From NCBI GenBank assembly GCA_903832075.1, contig CAILAF010000193.1:1-13568 (forward strand): a stretch of 13,568 nucleotides of DNA, written 5' to 3'. The DNA is from an uncultured Chitinophagaceae bacterium. Its GTDB lineage: Bacteria > Bacteroidota > Bacteroidia > Chitinophagales > Chitinophagaceae. The notes beneath the pieces are model-generated. The model saw only the letters and a list, made by a program, of their open reading frames with translations, searched no databases and was not told the origin of the DNA. Of this stretch, positions 6,691-12,962 are shown piece after piece; position 1 is the first letter of the stretch, and every line of letters begins with the position of its first letter. The position numbers and the translations under genes were made by a program.

Positions 6691-8538
6691 TCAATTCCAA
6701 TTAAGAACTTTATCTTTTGGATATTTAACAGTATAGGTAAATCTTACTTTTTTACTTTCACTGCCAGCAAGATTAATTTTCCAATTTAGAATTCCGGTAT
6801 CAGTATTTACATCAGCACTATTTGATTCAATTAATTCAACTTCTATTTCTTTTGTTGTAGATAATGGGAACTGATCTTTCAAAATCAATTCAATGTTTTC
6901 TTTTTTATTATTCTTGATTGTTATTTCATAAGTAAATTTTTGCAACTTATTGTTTCCTAAAAATTTTACACTGCTGAAGTCTAATATTTTCTCACGCTTA
7001 ATTGAAACACGTTTATCTCTTCCCATTGTTAAACTTAAAGTATCAGAAATTGAATTGGGATCAATAAAAGATTTTCCAACATAAGTTCCTTCTAAAATAA
7101 TATTTGCTTCTCCGGCTAATAAATTAAGTTTTGACCATTGGGGAATTTGCGCAACCAAATAAGCATCTTTATCTATTTTAGGAATAGAATAATGTTGATA
7201 CAAAGTATTAACATCTAAAGTTTGTAACACAGCAGATTGCTCTTTTCCATTTGATGGTATATCATAAGGTATATCAATATCAAATGAAAGATCAAGTGTA
7301 TTATCTGCTACAGAAATATAATCTTGCAAACCATCCTTCAGTTCAACAACAATTGCACCTGCTTCTGCATGTGCACCATATAAAGCTGTTGCCTGAGATG
7401 ATTTTAATGTTGTTATTTTTTTAATCGCTGAAGGATTTATTTTTTGATAATCATAATCAGAAATAATGTTTCCATTCACTACATAAATTGGTGTGGAAAT
7501 TTTTTTATCTGTTTCATAAGAAATTTCAGCAGCTTTACGAGCACCATATCCTGTAACTACTACTTCATCTAAACTGTTTGCCATGTCTAATCCTGCAACT
7601 TTTCCTTGCAAAGATTTTTCTAATGATGCCGCTCCTCTTAATCGCAAAGCATCATTCATTGCATTTAATGGATTAATGTATCCCAAATACCATGGTTGAA
7701 TTGTTGGTGCATTTCCCCATTGAGAAGGTGATGAAGTGGATAGAGAAAGTTTTACTTGTTTCCAATCTATACCAGTTGTTTGAGTGATTTTTGCTCTGCA
7801 AATAATTTTCATCGGATTCTTAATATCATCTACACGAATATCATAGAATGGCTTCCAATAAGCATTCTGTGCGATATAAGAAATTAAAAAATCGTATTTG
7901 CCGGTAATAGCAACTGAAAGTTGAAGAATTAATCTTCCGGCAGTTGAAACATTCTTTCTTTGTTCCTCCTGCAATTGATTTTTTAATGCAACTATTGTTT
8001 CATCAGTCTTCTTTTTCCTTTCTTGCAATTGACTAATCTCTGATTGCAATTCTTGCAATTTTATTTTATAATAATCCATCAACTTTATTAGCTCGGCAAC
8101 ACTTAATCCGTTTTGCGATCCCTTAATATCACGATTTGCTTTTAATACTTCAATCAAATCATTAGCATTAATAATGGCATCATTTATTTTCTTTGATTCT
8201 CTTTGAATATGTTCTAAAGAATCCTGCAAGAATTTACTATGAACAGATTTTTCCGTACTGACTAAATAATTATTCGAAAATTCAATTCCCATAACAGTTA
8301 CAGCAGATGCAGATTTTATCTGAATACTATTAATGTCAATACTATTACTGATATTATCAATCACTAATTCATTATTGCCTTTTTTTAGTTCGGCAAAGGC
8401 ACTATGAGTAAGTTCAGCACCTGAACGGTAAACTGTAACTGATTTTAATTGAGATGATACAATATTTCTGTCATCGGATGCAAAGCTTGATAGATGAATA
8501 ATCATTACTATCAAAGCATAAAAAATTCTTTTGTTCAT
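6691..8538 (-). CDS. MuiA-like DUF4140/DUF4139 protein with an inserted TonB-receptor plug-like segment
   Basis: The ATG at 8538 is preferred over the in-frame ATG at 8583 because it opens a clean signal peptide (MNKRIFYALIVMIIHLSSFA), giving 615 aa. After it come a DUF4140-like N-domain (about 32-100; VTVYRSGAELTHSA), a long coiled coil (about 105-196) and a DUF4139 domain that starts with AYWKPFYDIRV (226-236) and ends in the GILNWKINLAGSESKKVRFTY block. Between the DUF4139 halves, about residues 302-403, sits a segment resembling the SusC/RagA plug: SLQGKVAGLDM, DEVVVTGYGARK, PIYVVNGNII and ATALYGAHAEAGAIVVELKDG. There is no beta-barrel, so it is not a receptor. The family name comes from mucoidy inhibitor MuiA; the function is poorly known. 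An exported, probably periplasmic or surface location is likely. Confidence 0.85.
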   Translation of the reverse strand: MNKRIFYALIVMIIHLSSFASDDRNIVSSQLKSVTVYRSGAELTHSAFAELKKGNNELVIDNISNSIDINSIQIKSASAVTVMGIEFSNNYLVSTEKSVHSKFLQDSLEHIQRESKKINDAIINANDLIEVLKANRDIKGSQNGLSVAELIKLMDYYKIKLQELQSEISQLQERKKKTDETIVALKNQLQEEQRKNVSTAGRLILQLSVAITGKYDFLISYIAQNAYWKPFYDIRVDDIKNPMKIICRAKITQTTGIDWKQVKLSLSTSSPSQWGNAPTIQPWYLGYINPLNAMNDALRLRGAASLEKSLQGKVAGLDMANSLDEVVVTGYGARKAAEISYETDKKISTPIYVVNGNIISDYDYQKINPSAIKKITTLKSSQATALYGAHAEAGAIVVELKDGLQDYISVADNTLDLSFDIDIPYDIPSNGKEQSAVLQTLDVNTLYQHYSIPKIDKDAYLVAQIPQWSKLNLLAGEANIILEGTYVGKSFIDPNSISDTLSLTMGRDKRVSIKREKILDFSSVKFLGNNKLQKFTYEITIKNNKKENIELILKDQFPLSTTKEIEVELIESNSADVNTDTGILNWKINLAGSESKKVRFTYTVKYPKDKVLNWN

Positions 8539-8626
8539 AACATTTGTTTTTAAACAGATGCTACAATCAAAAGAATTACACAAACAAAAAATATATTTTT
8601 ATTCTTTTAACAAATTGAAAGGATAA

Positions 8627-9616
8627 TTATCCATTTAAACTTCCCATCATTGATTCCGGATAACGAGTTCCTGCAACTGCATCAGGTGGAAATAAATCAT
8701 TGATAGTTTTTAATTCATCAATTGATAAATGTACATTCAATGCACCTACATTTTCTTCTAAATATTTTATTCGCTTTGTTCCGGGGATAGGAAAAATATT
8801 TTCTCCTTGTGCCATCACCCATGCCAATGCTAATTGAGATGGAGTGCAGTTTTTAGCTGATGCCAATTCCTCAATTTTTTTTACCAATAACAAATTTCTA
8901 TCAAAATTCTCTCCCTGAAAACGTGGAGAAAATCTTCTGTAATCTGTTGCTTCAAAATCTTCAAATTTTTTAACTTGACCAGATAAAAATCCTCTTCCCA
9001 AAGGACTATAAGCAACAAATGCAATTCTTAATTCTTTACAAGTTTGCAATATTTCATTTTCAGGATCACGAGTCCATAAAGAATATTCAGTTTGCAAAGC
9101 AGTAATTGGATAAGTTGCATGTGCTTTGCGTAATGTTGTTGCAGATACTTCACTTAAACCAATACTTTTTATTTTTCCTTGTTCAATTAATTTTGCCATC
9201 GCACCAACTGTTTCTTCAATCGGTGTATTTAAATCGCGGCGATGCAAATAATACAAATCAATTACATCAGTATTCAATCTCTTTAAACTTGCTTCGCAAG
9301 ATGATTGAACATATTCGGGTTTACCATTAACACCTCTTTTTTCAGGATTAGTTAAATCGCGAACAATTCCAAACTTAGTTGCCAACGTAACTTTATTTCG
9401 ATTTCCTTTTAATGCTTTACCTACTAATTCTTCATTGTGGAAAGGTCCATACATATCGGCCGTATCCCAAAATGTAACACCCAAATCAATTGCATGATGC
9501 AATACTTTAATGCTTTCTTCATCATTTCTTGCACCGTAAAATTCACTCATTCCCATACAACCTAATCCTAATTCAGATGCATTAATTCCTTGAGAACCCA
9601 AAGCTTTTATTTTCAT
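8627..9616 (-). CDS. Aldo/keto reductase
   Basis: The 329-aa product is a full-length NADPH-dependent aldo/keto reductase with a TIM-barrel fold. The catalytic tetrad can be read: D51 and Y56 in FWDTADMYG, K81 in LATKFG and H125 in YYLHRRD. The segment SPLGRGFLSG (about 204-213) and the cofactor-binding IPGTKR near the C-terminus are typical of the YakC/IolS-like branch. It has no signal peptide, so it is cytoplasmic; the substrate cannot be predicted. It lies 88 bp upstream of the MuiA-like gene on the same strand, so cotranscription is possible. A 12-bp palindrome GGATAATTATCC (8621-8632) straddles its stop codon but lacks a following T-run, so I do not call it a terminator. Confidence 0.93.
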   Translation of the reverse strand: MKIKALGSQGINASELGLGCMGMSEFYGARNDEESIKVLHHAIDLGVTFWDTADMYGPFHNEELVGKALKGNRNKVTLATKFGIVRDLTNPEKRGVNGKPEYVQSSCEASLKRLNTDVIDLYYLHRRDLNTPIEETVGAMAKLIEQGKIKSIGLSEVSATTLRKAHATYPITALQTEYSLWTRDPENEILQTCKELRIAFVAYSPLGRGFLSGQVKKFEDFEATDYRRFSPRFQGENFDRNLLLVKKIEELASAKNCTPSQLALAWVMAQGENIFPIPGTKRIKYLEENVGALNVHLSIDELKTINDLFPPDAVAGTRYPESMMGSLNG

Positions 9617-9772
9617 AAACTTTTTTTGTAAAGTTGATAAAAATTAAATTGAGTTGAAAATTATTTTATCCGAATGATTTACTAAATGCGCAAAAGAATT
9701 TATTGCAACTAAAACATAATATTCGCTATTCAAATTTCTCATCAGTATCTTTATTGCTTCTAATTATTTTTT

Positions 9773-10606
9773 ATGATACAGGTTGGCGTATACAATACTT
9801 TAAAAGTAAACAGACGAGTAGATTTTGGTTTTTATTTAGATGATGGGAATGAAGGAATTTTATTACCCAAACGTTTTGCACCAAAAGATTTGCGCATTGA
9901 TGATGAAATAAAAGTTTTTTTATACCACGATTCTGATAACCGTATCATTGCAACAACTCAAGAACCAAAAGGAATTGTTGGTGATATTGTTTTATTAAAA
10001 TGTGTTAGCACAACAGGCGCCGGCGCATTTTTAGATTGGGGTTTGATGAAAGATATTTTCGTTGCCAAATCTCAACAATTGCATGGCATGCATCCCAGCG
10101 GCGAATATTTAGTAAAAATTTATATTGATAAACAAACCGGAAGAGTTGCCGCAACTGAAAAAATTGAATTTCAATTAAGCAATGAAACACTTACTGTTAA
10201 AGAATTAGAAGAAGTTGATTTATTGGTGTATAGAAAAAGCGATATTGGTTATGTAATGATCATTAATAATTTGCATACCGGCGTATTGCATGATAATGAA
10301 GTTTTCAGAGATATAAATATTGGTGATAAACTAAAAGGTTTTATCAAAAAAATATTACCGAATAATAAAATTGATGTTTTACTTGGCAAATCAGGGTATA
10401 AGCGTGTTGAAGATGAATCGGGAAAAATTTTAAGATTATTAGAAGAGAATGACGGTTATCTCCCATACAATGATAAATCTGCACCGGAAGATATTTACAA
10501 TTTCTTTGGTATGAGTAAGAAAACTTTTAAAATGACTTGCGGTACTTTATACAAACAACGTAAAATAGATTTTGCCAAAGCCGGTATTTTATTAGTTAAA
10601 GAATAA
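9773..10606 (+). CDS. cvfB: CvfB/YitL-like S1-domain RNA-binding protein
   Basis: The 277-aa product matches the CvfB (conserved virulence factor B, YitL) layout: three S1-like OB domains at about 1-62, 66-130 and 145-207, followed by a winged-helix domain at about 218-277 (YNFFGMSKKTFKMTCGTLYKQRKI). The best S1 signature is VGDIVLLKCVSTTGAGAFLDWG (69-90). In staphylococci the family is linked to virulence gene expression and the protein binds RNA; in environmental Bacteroidota the role is unknown, and post-transcriptional regulation is an inference. It is cytoplasmic. The ATG at 9773 follows a near-consensus -7 element TATCTTTA (9746-9753), leaving a very short leader. The gene is divergent from the aldo/keto reductase; the 156-bp gap holds nothing else clear. 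Confidence 0.88.
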   Translation: MIQVGVYNTLKVNRRVDFGFYLDDGNEGILLPKRFAPKDLRIDDEIKVFLYHDSDNRIIATTQEPKGIVGDIVLLKCVSTTGAGAFLDWGLMKDIFVAKSQQLHGMHPSGEYLVKIYIDKQTGRVAATEKIEFQLSNETLTVKELEEVDLLVYRKSDIGYVMIINNLHTGVLHDNEVFRDINIGDKLKGFIKKILPNNKIDVLLGKSGYKRVEDESGKILRLLEENDGYLPYNDKSAPEDIYNFFGMSKKTFKMTCGTLYKQRKIDFAKAGILLVKE

Positions 10607-10630
10607 TTTGAAATACAAATCATCTGTTTT

Positions 10631-10669
10631 AACATGTTTTAATAATTACTCTTAATAATTAAGCATGTT
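10631..10669. terminator. Imperfect inverted repeat after the CvfB-like gene
   Basis: AACATGTTTTAATAATTA (10631-10648) pairs with 10653-10669 around a 4-nt loop, with one mismatch, one bulged T and one G-T pair. It begins 25 bp after the stop codon at 10604-10606. It lacks a clear T-run, so it may be a weak terminator or mRNA-stabilising hairpin, or instead an operator for the lipoprotein gene at 10723. Confidence 0.4.
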
Positions 10670-10697
10670 TAAATAACATTGTTGCCCAAAACTTCGT

Positions 10698-10704
10698 TAT
10701 TTTG
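10698..10704 (+). promoter_or_regulatory. Probable -7 element of the second lipoprotein gene
   Basis: TATTTTG resembles TAnnTTTG with one base fewer. It overlaps the in-frame TTG at 10702, which argues against that TTG as the start and supports the ATG at 10723, placed 18 bp beyond this element. The TTG at 10679-10681 is a possible weak -33 partner. Confidence 0.35.
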
Positions 10705-10722
10705 GCTGTAAATCAAAAACAC

Positions 10723-11337
10723 ATGAAAGGGTTGGTCTTATTTTTTATTGTAATCATTTCCTTTTTTGGTGTTGCTTGTCACCATTCAAAAAAAGTACAA
10801 ACAGCAGTTAAAAAAGTAGATACCGTTAAAACTGTTGTACCAGAAAATGTAGTTTATATACCTTTTACAAGAGATTTGTTTATTCTTTTACGTTCAAAAA
10901 ATATTGATATTAAAAAAGTTCAATTCTTTATTGATCAACAATTGATATTAAGTCGTTTCTATGATGTTAACAAAGCTGAAGTTGTTTCAGGTGTGATAAA
11001 ATTTGCTAACGGAAGATATATTGATGAAATCATCATTCCTGCATTAACACCGGGAGTTTGTGATTCAATTGAAGCAGATGGATTAAAAATAAATTTTGAA
11101 AGAGGTAATAACGATTTTAAATTCATCAATAATAAATATTCTCCCGACTTTTTTATTTTCTCGGGAAATAATTGGAAGGATGGAAGTTGCGATGTGTATT
11201 ATAACAAAATGATTTTTCGCGCAGCTTGCGGCACTTGTTCCAGTGCTTCTGATATTAAATTAGTAGTGAAACAAAGTGATATTGATAATACTAAGAAGAC
11301 CTCAAAAATTTTACAAGGAAGAAAAGTAGATTTTTAG
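10723..11337 (+). CDS. Small lipoprotein, paralogue of the 5771-6334 product
   Basis: I take the ATG at 10723 rather than the in-frame TTG at 10702, because it gives a canonical lipoprotein leader with the lipobox cysteine at C19 (FGVAC), exactly as in the paralogue. The product is 204 aa. A polar Lys/Val-rich linker (about 20-42) precedes the shared domain: VQFFIDQQLILSR (66-78), VVSGVIKFANGRYI (87-100), TPGVC (109-113), INFERGNNDFKFIN (123-136) and a C-terminal GRKVDF (199-204). Unlike the paralogue it has three further cysteines (C156, C169, C172, the last two as CGTC). The family and function are unknown to me. It is convergent with the channel gene, with 20 bp between stops and no terminator-like stem. 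Confidence 0.85.
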   Translation: MKGLVLFFIVIISFFGVACHHSKKVQTAVKKVDTVKTVVPENVVYIPFTRDLFILLRSKNIDIKKVQFFIDQQLILSRFYDVNKAEVVSGVIKFANGRYIDEIIIPALTPGVCDSIEADGLKINFERGNNDFKFINNKYSPDFFIFSGNNWKDGSCDVYYNKMIFRAACGTCSSASDIKLVVKQSDIDNTKKTSKILQGRKVDF

Positions 11338-11357
11338 TAATCACTAAATTTATAAAT

Positions 11358-12368
11358 CTATTCTTCGCCAACATTATGTTTCATTTTATGAATTTGGATT
11401 CTCGTACCTAACACAAATACTTTCATTCCTTCCGAAACAACAGTGTCATCAGGCGGATTAATTAAAAATTTTCCATTCTTATGTTTTATACCAATACAAT
11501 TCACACCGGTTTTCTTCCAATCCATAATTGCTTTTAAAGAAGCATCTCTAATTTCTGGCGGTAATTTATCATAAGCAACACTTTCTATGTTAATGCTCTC
11601 TCCTTCCTCACCAGATAAATAATCTATAAACTCTACTACATCAGGTTTAGAAACCAATGTTGCCATATGTGTACCACCAATTTTATCGGGCATGATTACA
11701 TTATTGGCACCAGCTTTTTTTAATTTTGCAACAGAACTTGCATGAGATGCTCGACTAATAATATGAATAGAAGGATTTAATGAACGTGCAGATAAAACAA
11801 CGAAAACATTGTCAGCATCAGTTGGTAAAGCACAAATCAAACTTTGTGCACGTTCAATACCTGCCTTCTTTAATACTTCATCATTTGTAGCATCACCTTT
11901 TAAATATAAAAGATGCGGATCATGTGCAACATAATCATCAATATTTCCTTCGGTATGATCAATCGCAACAAAATCTACTTTATGTGCTTTCAATGTTTGT
12001 CCGGCTTGTTGCCCGTTGCGACCAAAACCGCAAATGATAACATGACCGTTAAGATGATTTAAGGATAACATAAGTTTTCTGTTTTTAAAATATAATTGCA
12101 TTTCGCCACTGGCAATGTATCTGGTCAATCTTGCTAATGCATATGTGAATGTGGCAAATGAAGTGATGATGAAACAAATATTAAACATTCTTCCTGCAAG
12201 AGATAAAGGTTTTACTTCGCCGTAACCAATAGTGGTAATTGTAATTACCGTCATATATAAAGCATCAAAAAAATTGAAATCTTCAACCAGCATAAATCCA
12301 ATTACACCAATCATAGTGATAAATAAAATCACAGCAAACCAAAATAGCAATGGAGGCAATCGTTTCAA
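11358..12368 (-). CDS. Two-TM potassium channel with RCK (TrkA-N/TrkA-C) domains
   Basis: The 336-aa product is an MthK-like K+ channel. TM1 is about 8-28, the pore helix and selectivity filter T46-I47-G48-Y49-G50 sit in VITITTIGYGE, and TM2 is about 58-80. A RCK/TrkA-N Rossmann domain follows (GFGRNGQ at 114-120, acidic D137 after the second strand), then TrkA-C from about 255 to the end. Such channels form tetramers in the inner membrane, gated by ligands bound to the RCK ring. The start is unusual: the first in-frame stop upstream is at 12383-12381, no ATG lies before residue 19 inside TM1, and the usable starts are TTG at 12368 or ATT at 12374. The -7 box at 12406-12413 allows either. An in-frame ATG at codon 100 precedes the RCK domain. 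Confidence 0.93.
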   Translation of the reverse strand: MKRLPPLLFWFAVILFITMIGVIGFMLVEDFNFFDALYMTVITITTIGYGEVKPLSLAGRMFNICFIITSFATFTYALARLTRYIASGEMQLYFKNRKLMLSLNHLNGHVIICGFGRNGQQAGQTLKAHKVDFVAIDHTEGNIDDYVAHDPHLLYLKGDATNDEVLKKAGIERAQSLICALPTDADNVFVVLSARSLNPSIHIISRASHASSVAKLKKAGANNVIMPDKIGGTHMATLVSKPDVVEFIDYLSGEEGESINIESVAYDKLPPEIRDASLKAIMDWKKTGVNCIGIKHKNGKFLINPPDDTVVSEGMKVFVLGTRIQIHKMKHNVGEE

Positions 12369-12405
12369 CGGAATAAGTTTTTAAGGATAATTATTATTTC
12401 CTTTA

Positions 12406-12413
12406 CGAAAATA
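12406..12413 (-). promoter_or_regulatory. -7-like element of the potassium channel gene
   Basis: On the minus strand this reads TATTTTCG, the TAnnTTCG variant of the Bacteroidota -7 box, 37 bp before the TTG start at 12368. It faces away from a similar box for the FKBP gene at 12458, so the two divergent promoters share about 110 bp. Confidence 0.45.
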
Positions 12414-12457
12414 GTAAAGAGAAATTTAAAATGGAATGATTATTGGCATGTATCATT

Positions 12458-12465
12458 TACTTTCG
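12458..12465 (+). promoter_or_regulatory. -7-like element of the FKBP gene, deciding its start codon
   Basis: TACTTTCG is a TAnnTTCG box ending 13 bp before the ATG at 12479. An in-frame TTG at 12443 lies upstream of this box, so a transcript starting here could not use it. The leader would be only several nucleotides long. Confidence 0.5.
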
Positions 12466-12478
12466 CAAAAATAATTGC

Positions 12479-12913
12479 ATGGGTATTGCAGATAAATTAG
12501 CACAAATGAAAAATGAAAAAGCAGCGGCAAATTTAAAAGCCGGAAAAGATTTTTTGGCCAGCAATAAAAACAAAGAAAAGGTTGTTGAATTACCAAGTGG
12601 TTTACAATACGAAGTATTAATTATGGGTGATGGAGAAAAACCATGGCCAACACATAACGTTACTTGCCATTATCATGGAACTTTGATTGACGGAACTGTT
12701 TTTGACAGCAGTGTTCAAAGGGGCCGTCCTGCTTCATTTCCATTGAACATGGTAATTAAAGGATGGACTGAAGGATTACAATTAATGCCAGTTGGAAGTA
12801 AGTTCAGATTTTTTATTCCACCACATTTAGGTTATGGTGACAGACAAGTTAGTGCTGTGATTGGACCGAATTCAACTTTAATTTTTGATGTGGAATTGAT
12901 TTCGTTTAAGTAA
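12479..12913 (+). CDS. FKBP-type peptidyl-prolyl cis-trans isomerase
   Basis: The start is taken at the ATG at 12479, because an upstream in-frame TTG (12443) precedes the promoter box and would add residues unlike the family. The 144-aa product has a helical N-terminal segment (about 1-35, Lys/Ala-rich, MIP/FklB-like dimerisation arm) and an FKBP domain (about 36-144). Residues lining the proline pocket in FKBPs are present: Y65, F75/D76, F87, V92/I93, W96, Y119 and F137. It should catalyse prolyl isomerisation and act as a folding helper. No signal peptide is visible, so it is cytoplasmic. The usual IPP before NSTLIF is IGP here (129-131), a small deviation. It converges on the ABC-F gene with a hairpin between them. 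Confidence 0.93.
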   Translation: MGIADKLAQMKNEKAAANLKAGKDFLASNKNKEKVVELPSGLQYEVLIMGDGEKPWPTHNVTCHYHGTLIDGTVFDSSVQRGRPASFPLNMVIKGWTEGLQLMPVGSKFRFFIPPHLGYGDRQVSAVIGPNSTLIFDVELISFK

Positions 12914-12914
12914 T

Positions 12915-12962
12915 CTTGAATGTTAAATTGTTAATGAATTAATTCAGCATTCAACATTTAAA
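12915..12962. terminator. Hairpin built from heptamer-like units between convergent genes
   Basis: AATGTTAAAT (12919-12928) pairs with ATTCAACATT (12949-12958) with one mismatch, and inside it lies a perfect 12-bp palindrome TGAATTAATTCA (12935-12946). The left part parses into 7-bp steps (CTTGAAT, GTTAAAT, TGTTAAT) and the right part, read on the minus strand, also does (GTTGAAT, GCTGAAT). It sits between the stops of the FKBP and ABC-F genes, overlapping the latter's stop codon, and could terminate both weakly. There is no long T-run. Confidence 0.45.

Noticed and set aside
7330..7635. A separate or broken TonB-dependent receptor gene
   Set aside because: The plug-like segment is in frame within DUF4139, no barrel strands or stop codons are present, and the flanking domain resumes after it.
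8539..8583. Upstream ATG (8583) for the MuiA-like gene
   Set aside because: It would place 15 cysteine-containing residues before a clean signal peptide that starts at the next Met (8538).
8621..8632. GGATAATTATCC palindrome as terminator of the aldo/keto reductase gene
   Set aside because: The 12-bp palindrome has no loop or T-run, is mostly A/T and overlaps the stop codon; the stem would be too short and weak.
9106..9330. Plus-strand open frame inside the aldo/keto reductase gene
   Set aside because: It is antisense to a clear catalytic domain and its translation has no recognisable features.
10005..10190. Minus-strand open frame inside the CvfB-like gene
   Set aside because: It overlaps the second S1 domain and looks like an antisense shadow.
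10702..10722. TTG start for the second lipoprotein, adding seven residues
   Set aside because: The TTG overlaps the probable -7 promoter element, and only the ATG at 10723 gives the same 19-residue leader as the paralogue.
12443..12478. TTG start for the FKBP gene, adding 12 residues
   Set aside because: A -7-like box lies between this TTG and the ATG at 12479, and the added residues do not resemble the family's N-terminus.
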